Source of the DNA: Tsukamurella conjunctivitidis | GTDB lineage: Bacteria > Actinomycetota > Actinomycetes > Mycobacteriales > Mycobacteriaceae | Assembly (NCBI RefSeq): GCF_007858475.1 | Contig: NZ_VIGX01000008.1 | Span: 102,016 to 166,015 of the forward strand | DNA: 64,000 nucleotides | Direction of reading: 5' to 3' | Shown: positions 57,025 to 64,000 of the stretch, piece after piece | Numbering within the stretch: position 1 is the first letter of the stretch | Layout of the letters: each line of letters begins with the position of its first letter | The notes under the pieces: generated by a model | Databases searched by the model: none | What the model was told of the DNA's origin: nothing | What the model saw: only the letters and a program-made list of their open reading frames with translations | Position numbers and translations under genes: made by a program

Positions 57025-60000
57025 GCACGTATCTCCGTTCGGCGGACAGCGCCGCGAGGTAGGCATCGGCGCTGCGGGGGGCCATGTGGCCGTGTTCGGC
57101 GACGATACCGCGCAGGGCCTCGTCCACGTCGCGGGCCATGCGGGCCGCGTCGCCGCACACGTACACGTGTGCGCCGCGCCGGATCCACTCCCACAGCTCG
57201 GCGGCGTGCTCACGCATCCGGTCCTGCACGTACACCTTTCGGGCGCTGTCGCGGGAGAAGGCGGTGTCCACGCGGGTGAGCACGCCCTCGGCGGCGAGGA
57301 CGTCGAGCTCCGTGCGGTAGTAGAAGTCGCTGGCCTCGTGCTGCTCGCCGAAGAACAACCAGTTCGGTCCCGTCGCTCCGGCGCGTGCCCGGTCGTGCAG
57401 GAAGCCGCGGAAGGGGGCGATGCCCGTGCCCGGGCCGATCATGATCGCGGGGGCGTCGGGGTCCTCCGGCGGCAGGAAAGCGCGGGTGGGCTGTACGAAG
57501 ACGTCCACCTCGCCGCCCGCGTCGAGCCCGGCGAGGTGCGTCGAGCAGGCGCCGCCGCGGCGGCGTCCGGCGTGCTCGAAGGCCACGACGGAGACGGTGA
57601 TCGACACCCGGTCGGGGTCCTCGCGAGGACTGGACGAGATCGAGTACAACCGGGGCGTGAGCGGCCGCAACAGGGCCTCCCACTCCGCGGGATCGGCCTG
57701 CACCGGGTGCGCGGCGAGAAGGTCGAGCAGCTGACGGCCCCACGTCCACGAGGCGAACTTCGTGGGGTCGTCGAGCACACCGCGCAGCTCGTCGTTCACC
57801 TCGCAGCGGTCGGCGACGAAGCGCAGCAGCTCGGGGGTGATCCGGGTGAGGTCCTTGCGGTCGAGATCCGCCACGTCGCGCCGCACACCGGTGCGCGCGC
57901 AGAACTCCTCGATCACGGCCCCCGAGTTCACCGGGAGGATCCCGAGGGCGTCGCCTGCGCGATAACTCAGCTCCGCCGCCGGGAGCTCGAAGGTGAAGCG
58001 GCGCACGTCCTTCGCCGAACCCTCCCCGGACAGTCGCTCGGATTCCACCAGGCGGGTCCGCAGCGGGTTGGTCCGGGAGCGGCCCGACCGCTCCGCCGTC
58101 CGTTGCGGCGGCGCGGCCTCGGGGTCCAGCGCGGTCACCACCGTGCCGAGCCACGCGGCGGCGGTCTCGGCGTAGTCGGGCTCGCACGAGGAACGCGGCG
58201 CGAGCCGGGCCGCGCCGAGGTGCTCGAGACGCGCGTCCAGCTTGCGGGCGAAGCCGCAGAAGTCGGCGTACGACGGGTCGCCGAAGCCGAGGACGGAGAA
58301 CCGCAGGCCGCCCAGGTCGCCGGGCTCCGCCGAGGCGAGCGCGTCCCAGAGCGCGACGCCGTTGTCGGGCGCTTCGCCGTCGCCGGTCGTGGCGACCAGG
58401 AACAGCACGGTGCCCGTCAACTGCGCGGGCGAGACCTGTTCGGCGCCGAGGATCGTCGTCGTCATGCCGGCGCCGCTCAGTGCCTCGGCGCAATCGGCGG
58501 CGTACGCCTCGGCCGTGCCCGTCTGCGACGCCCATACGATGCTGACTGTCGCGCCCGGGGGCTGCGTCTCGGCCGGGGACGCGCCGTACACGCCCGCAAG
58601 GACGCCCTCGAGCCAGGCGCGCGCGATCGGGGCGAGGGGCGCGTCGCCGGGCACCGTCGGCACACCCGACGGGGGCGCGACGCTCAGGCCCGTCAACAGC
58701 CCGCCGAGGAATCCCGAGGCCTCCGCGGTCAACTCGCCCGGGCCCGAGGCGAACGGCGCGAGCGCCGTCGCGAGCGGCGAAGCATGGGCCGCGGCGGGAG
58801 CCGGGGCCGGGGCCGGCGGGTCGGCCGGAAGCGGGGTGAGCGCGACCGCACTCACCTTGAACTCGGGCTGCAGTGATTCGGGATCGACGGCGTCGTTGGT
58901 CACCGCGTTCACGGCCACATCCTCTCCGAAGGAGTCGGCGAAGTGCATGGGGGCGAAACAGACCCCGGGCCGGACGGCGTCGTCGACGGCGACGGGCAGG
59001 GTCGCGCCGCCGCGGCGGCTGGAGACCCGCACCCGCGCCCCCGGGGTGAGGCCGAGCCGGTCGGCGTCCTCGGGATTGACCTGGAGGAAGGGCGCGGGGT
59101 TGAGACGGTTCAGTTTGGCGACCCGCCCGGTCTTGGTCATGGTGTGCCACTGGTGCGCGAGCCGACCGGTGGTGAGGATCAGCGGGTACTCGTCGTCGGG
59201 CAGTTCCGCGGGCGGGAGGTAGGGCCGCGGGAGGAATCGTGCCCGTCCGGACGGGGTGGCGAAGACGGGGCCGCGCGCGGTGTCCTCGGGGTCGAGGTAA
59301 CGCACCGGATTCCGGTCGGGGCCGCCCGGTGCGGCGGGCCACTGCACGGGTCCGCGCGCCAGGCGCGCGTGGTCCACGCCGCGCACGTCCCAGCCGGTTC
59401 GGGGGTTGTGGAAGGCGCTGAGCTCGTCGAAGACCGCCGCGGCGTCGGGGTAGTCGAAGTCCGCACCGTGGCCCAGCTCGGCGGCGATGAGGCAGATCAA
59501 CTTCCAATCGGGGAGCGCGTCACCGGGCGGGGGCGTCGCGGCGGCGGTCCGGGTGAGGGAGCGTTCCGAGTTGACCATCACGCCGTCGGTCTCGGCCCAC
59601 AGCGCGGCGGGTAGCACGACATCGGCGTACTCCGAGGTCTCGGTGCCCGTGTACGCATCCTGCACCACCACCAGCTCGGCCGACCGCAAGGCGTCGATCA
59701 CGGTGGAACGGTTCGCCATCGACGCCACGGGGTTGCTGCAGATGATCCAGGCGGCCTTGATCGAGCCCGCGGCGAGATCGCGGTACATCTGGACGGTGCC
59801 CTGGCCGGCCTCCGCGCGGATCGTGCCCTCGGGCAGGCCCCAGAGGTCCTCGGTGCGGGCGCGGTCGCCCTCGTCGAGGACGGACCGCTGTCCGGGCAGG
59901 CCCGGTCCCATGTACCCCATCTCGCGGCCACCCATCGCGTTCGGCTGGCCGGTGAGGCTGAAGGGGCCCGAGCCGGTACGGCAGATCGCGCCGGTGGCGA

Positions 60001-60934
60001 GGTGCAGGTTGCAGAGCGCGATCGTGTTCCACGTGCCATGGGTGGACTGGTTCAGGCCCATGGTCCACAGGCTGGTCCAGTTCGCGGCGCCGCCGATGAG
60101 CTCGGCCGCGCGCTCGATGTCGGCGGCGGCGAGGCCCGTGATCTCGGCGACGCGGTCCGTCGGGTAGTCCTCGAGGAAGGCGGGCATGGCGTCCCAGCCC
60201 TCGGTGTGGTGCGCGATGAAATCGAGGTCGAGCGCGTTCTTCTCGGCCAGCAGCCGGAGGATCCCGTTGAGCAGCGCGAGGTCGGTGCCCGGGCGGACGG
60301 CGAGGTGGAGATCGGCCTTCGCGGCCGTGGCGGTGCGGCGCGGATCGACCACGATGAGGCGCGCGCCCGCCTTGACCCGGTCCATCATCCGTAGGAACAG
60401 GATGGGGTGGCAATCGGCCATGTTGGCGCCCATGACGAGGAAGACGTCGGCGTGGTCGAGGTCGTCGTAGCTGCCGGGCGGCCCGTCGGCGCCGAGGGAC
60501 TGCTTGTAACCGGTACCGGCGCTCGCCATGCACAGTCGCGAGTTGGACTCGATCCATTTCGTCCGGAGGTAGCCCTTCGCCAGCTTGGTGGCGAGGTACT
60601 GCGCCTCCAGCGTCATCTGTCCGCTCACGTACAGGGCGATCGCGTCGGGACCGTGTTCGTCGCGGATGGCGCGCAGGCGCTCGCCGGTCGCCGTGATGGC
60701 CTCCGCGAGGCCGACGGGGCCCCGGGGCGCGTCGCGGTCCTGGCGCAGCTCGGCGCGGGTCTGGCGGCCGCCCGCGGCGAGCAGGTCGACGGTGGTCGTC
60801 CCCTTCGTACACAGCCGGCCCCGGTTCGCCGGGTGGTTCTTCGTGCCGACGGAGCCCGTGACGGCACCGTCGCGCACCTGCAGCGTGAGGCCGCAGCCCA
60901 CCCCGCAGTACCCGCACACCGTCTCCACATCCAT
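57011..60934 (-). CDS. Assimilatory nitrate reductase fused to diflavin (sulfite-reductase-alpha-like) reductase
   Basis: A 1307-residue single-chain NADPH:nitrate reductase. The 4Fe-4S ligands are C7, C10, C14 and C42 (x2/x3/x27). The molybdopterin domains extend to about 740 (NasA/NarB type, RLAHQWHTMTKTGR near the C-terminal Mo domain). A Pro/Ala linker leads to ARAWLEGVLAG, then flavodoxin about 820-960 (WASQTGTAEAYAADCAEAL), the FAD domain (LYSISSSP) and NADPH domain to the end (GPGTGIAPFRGF, HVYVCGDAARMARDV). It needs no separate electron-transfer partner. It is the first gene of the minus-strand nitrate operon, with GlnR-like half-sites upstream. Confidence 0.93.
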   Translation of the reverse strand: MDVETVCGYCGVGCGLTLQVRDGAVTGSVGTKNHPANRGRLCTKGTTTVDLLAAGGRQTRAELRQDRDAPRGPVGLAEAITATGERLRAIRDEHGPDAIALYVSGQMTLEAQYLATKLAKGYLRTKWIESNSRLCMASAGTGYKQSLGADGPPGSYDDLDHADVFLVMGANMADCHPILFLRMMDRVKAGARLIVVDPRRTATAAKADLHLAVRPGTDLALLNGILRLLAEKNALDLDFIAHHTEGWDAMPAFLEDYPTDRVAEITGLAAADIERAAELIGGAANWTSLWTMGLNQSTHGTWNTIALCNLHLATGAICRTGSGPFSLTGQPNAMGGREMGYMGPGLPGQRSVLDEGDRARTEDLWGLPEGTIRAEAGQGTVQMYRDLAAGSIKAAWIICSNPVASMANRSTVIDALRSAELVVVQDAYTGTETSEYADVVLPAALWAETDGVMVNSERSLTRTAAATPPPGDALPDWKLICLIAAELGHGADFDYPDAAAVFDELSAFHNPRTGWDVRGVDHARLARGPVQWPAAPGGPDRNPVRYLDPEDTARGPVFATPSGRARFLPRPYLPPAELPDDEYPLILTTGRLAHQWHTMTKTGRVAKLNRLNPAPFLQVNPEDADRLGLTPGARVRVSSRRGGATLPVAVDDAVRPGVCFAPMHFADSFGEDVAVNAVTNDAVDPESLQPEFKVSAVALTPLPADPPAPAPAPAAAHASPLATALAPFASGPGELTAEASGFLGGLLTGLSVAPPSGVPTVPGDAPLAPIARAWLEGVLAGVYGASPAETQPPGATVSIVWASQTGTAEAYAADCAEALSGAGMTTTILGAEQVSPAQLTGTVLFLVATTGDGEAPDNGVALWDALASAEPGDLGGLRFSVLGFGDPSYADFCGFARKLDARLEHLGAARLAPRSSCEPDYAETAAAWLGTVVTALDPEAAPPQRTAERSGRSRTNPLRTRLVESERLSGEGSAKDVRRFTFELPAAELSYRAGDALGILPVNSGAVIEEFCARTGVRRDVADLDRKDLTRITPELLRFVADRCEVNDELRGVLDDPTKFASWTWGRQLLDLLAAHPVQADPAEWEALLRPLTPRLYSISSSPREDPDRVSITVSVVAFEHAGRRRGGACSTHLAGLDAGGEVDVFVQPTRAFLPPEDPDAPAIMIGPGTGIAPFRGFLHDRARAGATGPNWLFFGEQHEASDFYYRTELDVLAAEGVLTRVDTAFSRDSARKVYVQDRMREHAAELWEWIRRGAHVYVCGDAARMARDVDEALRGIVAEHGHMAPRSADAYLAALSAERRYVRDVY

Positions 60935-60956
60935 GCCGCCACCGTGCCCGCGCGGT

Positions 60957-60994
60957 GTTTCCGGGGGCGAGCCGGATTGTTACGACGGTGTCAC
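60957..60994 (-). promoter_or_regulatory. Candidate GlnR box upstream of the nitrate reductase fusion
   Basis: On the minus strand GTGAC (60990-60994), N6, GTAAC (60979-60983); after one blank 11-base turn a third element GAAAC lies at 60957-60961. GTGAC fits GTnAC exactly and GTAAC fits GnAAC. The start codon is 23 bases past the last element. Confidence 0.5.
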
Positions 60995-61047
60995 CGGCTG
61001 CGCGCCGGGACGTGCTGACTCCCGTGCGGCGGGTGCCTCCCGCGGTC

Positions 61048-61986
61048 TCATCGCAGCCGCGGGAGCACGTCGGCGTGCAGCCGCTCCACCTGCTCGCGGT
61101 CCGCGGCGACGTCGTGGCCCAGCGGATTGAGCAGGACCGTCTGCGCGCCCGCGGCGACCACCTCGGCGATGCCGTCGGCGACCTGCTCGGGCGTCCCGGT
61201 GACGGCGACGTCGCCGAACCGCGCCGTCAGCGCGCCGTAGATCCGGTCGAGGCCCTCGTCGGCGCGTCGCCGGGCGCGCGCGGGATCGTCATCGACGGCC
61301 ACGTAGACGCGTTTGCCGATCCGGAAGCCCGCGGCGTCGCGCCCCTGCCGGGCGAGCTCGTCGCGGATGGTGGCGGCGGCACCGCGGAAGTGCGCCGTGG
61401 TCGAGGACCCCGCGCCCATGAAGCCGTCGCCGAGGCGCACCGCGCGGGCGAGCGCCTTGGGGGCGCCGCCACCGAACCACAGAGGAGGGTGCGGTCGCTG
61501 CACGGGCTTGAGCGGGATCGAGACGCCCTCGACCTCGCGGAAGCGGCCGTGGAAGGTCACCGTCGGATCGTCCGCCCACGCCGCCTTCATGAGGTCGATA
61601 CCCTCCGTGTAGGACGCGATGAAGGTCTCGCGTGCGACGCCGAAGGCCGCGAAGGGCCGGAAGTCGCCGCCGGAGCCCACTCCGAGGTCGAGTCGCCCGT
61701 GGCTGAGCCGGTCGACCGAGGTGGCCGCGGCCGCGAGGTGCAGCGGATCGTGCAGCGAGGAGACGATCACCGCCACCCCGAGGCGCAGCCGGCCCGTGCA
61801 CGCAGCCGCCCACGAGAGCAGCTCGAGCGGTGCGAGCATCGCCGCCCCGCCCACCGTCTGCTCCGACGTCCAGGCCCCCTCGAACCCGAGTTCCTCCGCG
61901 CGGACGAGATAGTCCCGGACACCCGCCGCGTCGAAGTCGCCGTCGAGGATCTGCGGGATCGAGACCGCGTAGCTCGTGGAGGTCAT
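61048..61986 (-). CDS. LLM-class (F420- or FMN-dependent) oxidoreductase
   Basis: A 312-residue luciferase-like TIM barrel: YLVRAEELGFEGAWTSEQ, LRLGVAVIVSSLHDPLHLA, LDLGVGSGGDFRPFAAFG and PPLWFGGGAPKALARA are typical. It resembles actinobacterial F420-type members, but the cofactor cannot be fixed from sequence. It lies 19 bases after the ABC permease gene on the same strand and may be cotranscribed with the exporter; 113 bases separate it from the nitrate reductase gene. The substrate is unknown. Confidence 0.8.
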   Translation of the reverse strand: MTSTSYAVSIPQILDGDFDAAGVRDYLVRAEELGFEGAWTSEQTVGGAAMLAPLELLSWAAACTGRLRLGVAVIVSSLHDPLHLAAAATSVDRLSHGRLDLGVGSGGDFRPFAAFGVARETFIASYTEGIDLMKAAWADDPTVTFHGRFREVEGVSIPLKPVQRPHPPLWFGGGAPKALARAVRLGDGFMGAGSSTTAHFRGAAATIRDELARQGRDAAGFRIGKRVYVAVDDDPARARRRADEGLDRIYGALTARFGDVAVTGTPEQVADGIAEVVAAGAQTVLLNPLGHDVAADREQVERLHADVLPRLR

Positions 61987-62005
61987 ACCGCCAGGCTACG
62001 ACCGC

Positions 62006-62878
62006 TCACCCGAGCCTGCGGCCGATGCGCCAGGCGCCGAGGGCGACGAAGACGATGAACAGGCCCGCGAACAGCAGCCAGATCGTCCACTCGGGGACCG
62101 GCGCCGAGGCGATGTGGGGGATCAGGCCGTACTCCTCGCGGACCGTTTCGCGTGCCTGCTCCGACGAGCCGACGAGGGCGTCGAGCGGGGCACGGGTGAA
62201 CGGACCCCGCATCAGTGTCGCGGCCTGGTTCAGGGGGAGCAGGTTCATGAACGTCACCACGCCGCTCGGCAGGGCACCGACGGTGATGTACGCACCCGCG
62301 AGGAAGCCGCCCGCCGTGCCCACGATCGTGGCGACGGAGGTGAAGACGCCGGTGGACCCGATGAAGGTGACCACGAGGCTCCAGATCGCGGAGAACAGCA
62401 GGCAGAAGCCGATCAACTGGGTCAGCACCTGCGCGAACGCGCCGACGGGGAGCGCCGCCGCGTGGACGACACCGAGGTAGACGTCAGCGAGGACGAACAC
62501 CGTCGCGCTCAGCGCGACCGACACCACGAAGGCGCCGAGCAGGTAGCTCAGGATCATCTGGAGTCGGCTGATCGGCGAGACCAGGAAGTCCCGGAAGACG
62601 TTCCCCACCCTGTCGTTCACGAACACGACGAGAGCCGACAGGCTGGTCGTGGCGGTGGTGATCATGACCAGGTTGGCGATCACCCAGGAGTAGACGAAGG
62701 CGTCGACGTCGTCGGCGCTCGCGGATGGCACGGACTTCTGCAGGGCATCGGTCTGCACGCCGCCGAGGAACGCCGAGAAGAGGATGAACAGGATGATCGG
62801 CGACAGCAGCGAGAAGAACACCGCCGCGGGATCGCGGAAGAAGACGACGACGTTCCGCCGGGTCAGATGGAACAACAT
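62006..62878 (-). CDS. ABC-2 type exporter permease (DrrB-like)
   Basis: 290 residues with about six membrane helices: an early one after FFRDPAAVFFSLLSPIILFILF, then four more between about 70 and 230 and a last one about 262-283. The N-terminal NVVVFFRDPAAVFFSL pattern is typical of ABC-2/DrrB permeases. The ATG overlaps the ATPase stop by one base (TGATG), so the two form one exporter. The cargo is unknown; such pairs export drugs or lipids. Confidence 0.85.
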   Translation of the reverse strand: MLFHLTRRNVVVFFRDPAAVFFSLLSPIILFILFSAFLGGVQTDALQKSVPSASADDVDAFVYSWVIANLVMITTATTSLSALVVFVNDRVGNVFRDFLVSPISRLQMILSYLLGAFVVSVALSATVFVLADVYLGVVHAAALPVGAFAQVLTQLIGFCLLFSAIWSLVVTFIGSTGVFTSVATIVGTAGGFLAGAYITVGALPSGVVTFMNLLPLNQAATLMRGPFTRAPLDALVGSSEQARETVREEYGLIPHIASAPVPEWTIWLLFAGLFIVFVALGAWRIGRRLG

Positions 62879-63963
62879 CACCGGTCGCCTCCTCGGGTGA
62901 TCGCGAGGAAGACGTCGTCCATGGTCCCGTGCCGGAACTCGAAATCGGCGATGTCGGCGTCGAAGTCGCGGAGCAGTGCCATGGCTTCGCGGCTCGACTC
63001 GACGGCGATCCGCCGCTCGGCCCCGTTGCGTCGTGCACGCGGGCCGAAGGTCTCGTCGAAGCGCCGCGGGTTCCGCAGGGTGACGCGCAGTTCGTCCCGC
63101 GCGTGGGCGCTCCGCAGCTCCGTCGGCGTGCCCGCCGTGACTATCCGGCCGTGGTCGATGATCGCGATGCGGTCGGCGCGCTCGGCCTCCTCCATGTAGT
63201 GCGTGGTGAGGAAGACAGTGAGCCGCAGGCGCTTCTGCAGGTCCAGGATCGTCGACCAGACGCGATCGCGCGAGTCCGGGTCGAGGCCCGTCGTCGGCTC
63301 GTCGAGGAACAGGATGCGCGGCTGATGGATCAGTGCCCGCGCGATGTCCGCGCGACGCTTCTGCCCTCCGGAGAGAGCTTTGTACCGGCGGTCGAGGAAC
63401 TCCTCGAGCCCGAGCAGCGAGGACAGTCCCGCGATCCGCTCCTTCACCGGCTTCGCGCCGATCCCGTAGAAGGTCGCGCGCAGGGCGAGGTTCTCGCGGA
63501 CGGACAGCACCGGGTCCAGCAGGGACTCCTGGAAGACCACGCCGATCGCGCGTCGAACGTCGAGATCCTGGTGGCCCACCTGCATTCCCGCGACGTGGAT
63601 CGTCCCGGACGTCGTGGATTTCAGCGTGGTGATGCAACTGATCGTCGTCGACTTGCCGGCGCCGTTGGTGCCGAGGAAGGCGAAGGTGCTGCCGGCGGCG
63701 ACGTCGAAGGAGACGCCGTCCACCGCGCGCACGTCGCCGTAGCTCTTGACCAGGCTCCGCACGCTGATGGCCGGGGGAGCACCGGGTGCGGTGGCCCGCG
63801 CCGGGTGCCCGGCGGGCGCGGACGGCCCCGATGGTCGTCGTGGCACGGCAGCCACCTGCCGCGAGGGGACGACCGGCGGGCGGGGCTGCGGGTGCGGCGC
63901 CGAGGCCCGGTCGGCTTGTGCTGGCGGCGCCGTCGGAGGCCCGAGGACGGGAACTCCAGTCAC
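62878..63963 (-). CDS. ABC exporter ATPase (DrrA-like) with Pro-rich N-terminal extension
   Basis: 361 residues from a GTG. The first about 65 residues are a Pro/Ala/Arg-rich low-complexity extension absent from typical DrrA proteins. The ATPase follows: Walker A GTNGAGKSTT, Q-loop VFQESLLDP, signature LSGGQKRR, Walker B ILFLDEPTTGLDP and switch His TTHYMEEAE. A C-terminal domain about 280-361 is of the DUF4162 kind. A TACAAT -10 at 63974-63979 suggests an RNA start only a few bases before the GTG; a downstream start near residue 60 is possible. Confidence 0.87.
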   Translation of the reverse strand: MTGVPVLGPPTAPPAQADRASAPHPQPRPPVVPSRQVAAVPRRPSGPSAPAGHPARATAPGAPPAISVRSLVKSYGDVRAVDGVSFDVAAGSTFAFLGTNGAGKSTTISCITTLKSTTSGTIHVAGMQVGHQDLDVRRAIGVVFQESLLDPVLSVRENLALRATFYGIGAKPVKERIAGLSSLLGLEEFLDRRYKALSGGQKRRADIARALIHQPRILFLDEPTTGLDPDSRDRVWSTILDLQKRLRLTVFLTTHYMEEAERADRIAIIDHGRIVTAGTPTELRSAHARDELRVTLRNPRRFDETFGPRARRNGAERRIAVESSREAMALLRDFDADIADFEFRHGTMDDVFLAITRGGDR

Positions 63964-63973
63964 CGTACGTAAG

Positions 63974-63979
63974 ATTGTA
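63974..63979 (-). promoter_or_regulatory. -10 element (TACAAT) for the DrrAB-like exporter
   Basis: TACAAT on the minus strand lies 10 bases before the GTG at 63963, leaving a very short or absent 5' leader. The surrounding sequence is AT-richer than its neighbours. Confidence 0.45.
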
Positions 63980-64000
63980 TGTCGTCTTTCGCCCGTGAAA

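Overview
The window is GC-rich DNA from a mycolic-acid-type actinobacterium (order Mycobacteriales, most like Tsukamurella or a close relative). The evidence is a mycolate-reductase-like gene (cmrA) beside orn, a HerA-like ATPase and tRNA-His, an arrangement I remember from the Mycobacterium tuberculosis Rv2509-Rv2511 region. Other signs are IdeR/DtxR-type iron boxes, GlnR-like half-sites, a carboxylic acid reductase and many GTG or leaderless starts. The window reads as chromosome. I see no phage, insertion sequence, CRISPR array or plasmid function, and coding density is very high, with no gene-free stretch over 300 bases.

Layout. 1-5.7 kb (minus strand): an unusually long glutamate synthase (1841 aa), translationally coupled to a gene cut by the window edge whose start resembles a diflavin reductase; an iron box lies upstream. 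5.8-15 kb: membrane protein, tRNA-His, orn, a PPOX-like protein, HerA-like ATPase, cmrA, an iron-box doxX operon, a padR-fadH operon with a perfect 14-bp palindrome, and tRNA-Arg. 15-24 kb: a secreted four-cysteine protein coupled to DipZ, a citrate transporter with its two-component system, a secreted lipase and an S9 peptidase. 24-35 kb: a nearly complete phenylacetate degradation locus, paaF-H-G-A-B-C-D-E-K on the minus strand and paaR, paaZ, paaI on the plus strand, with two copies of one operator; the thiolase paaJ is absent.

35-46.6 kb: an ABC exporter whose ATPase is fused to an extracytoplasmic hydrolase, a sulfonate/sulfone sulfur-scavenging operon (msuD-like, sfnG, sfnB and another LLM flavoenzyme), and a divergent carboxylic acid reductase. 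46.8-61 kb: an assimilatory nitrate module. It contains an ssb, then narK, a HemD-winged-helix protein and a CbiX-like chelatase on the plus strand. On the minus strand it has a nitrate reductase-diflavin reductase fusion, a MobA-MoeA fusion, nirB, nirD, and two tandem C-lobe-only pseudokinases with tail anchors. 61-64 kb: an LLM oxidoreductase and a DrrAB-like ABC exporter.

Working together: narK imports nitrate, the Nas fusion and NirBD reduce it to ammonium, HemD and CbiX can supply siroheme, and MobA-MoeA the molybdenum cofactor. Glutamate synthase then completes ammonium assimilation. The most interesting leads are the glutamate synthase with its apparently non-GltD partner and iron box, the paired pseudokinases at the end of the nitrite reductase operon, and the hydrolase-ABC ATPase fusion.
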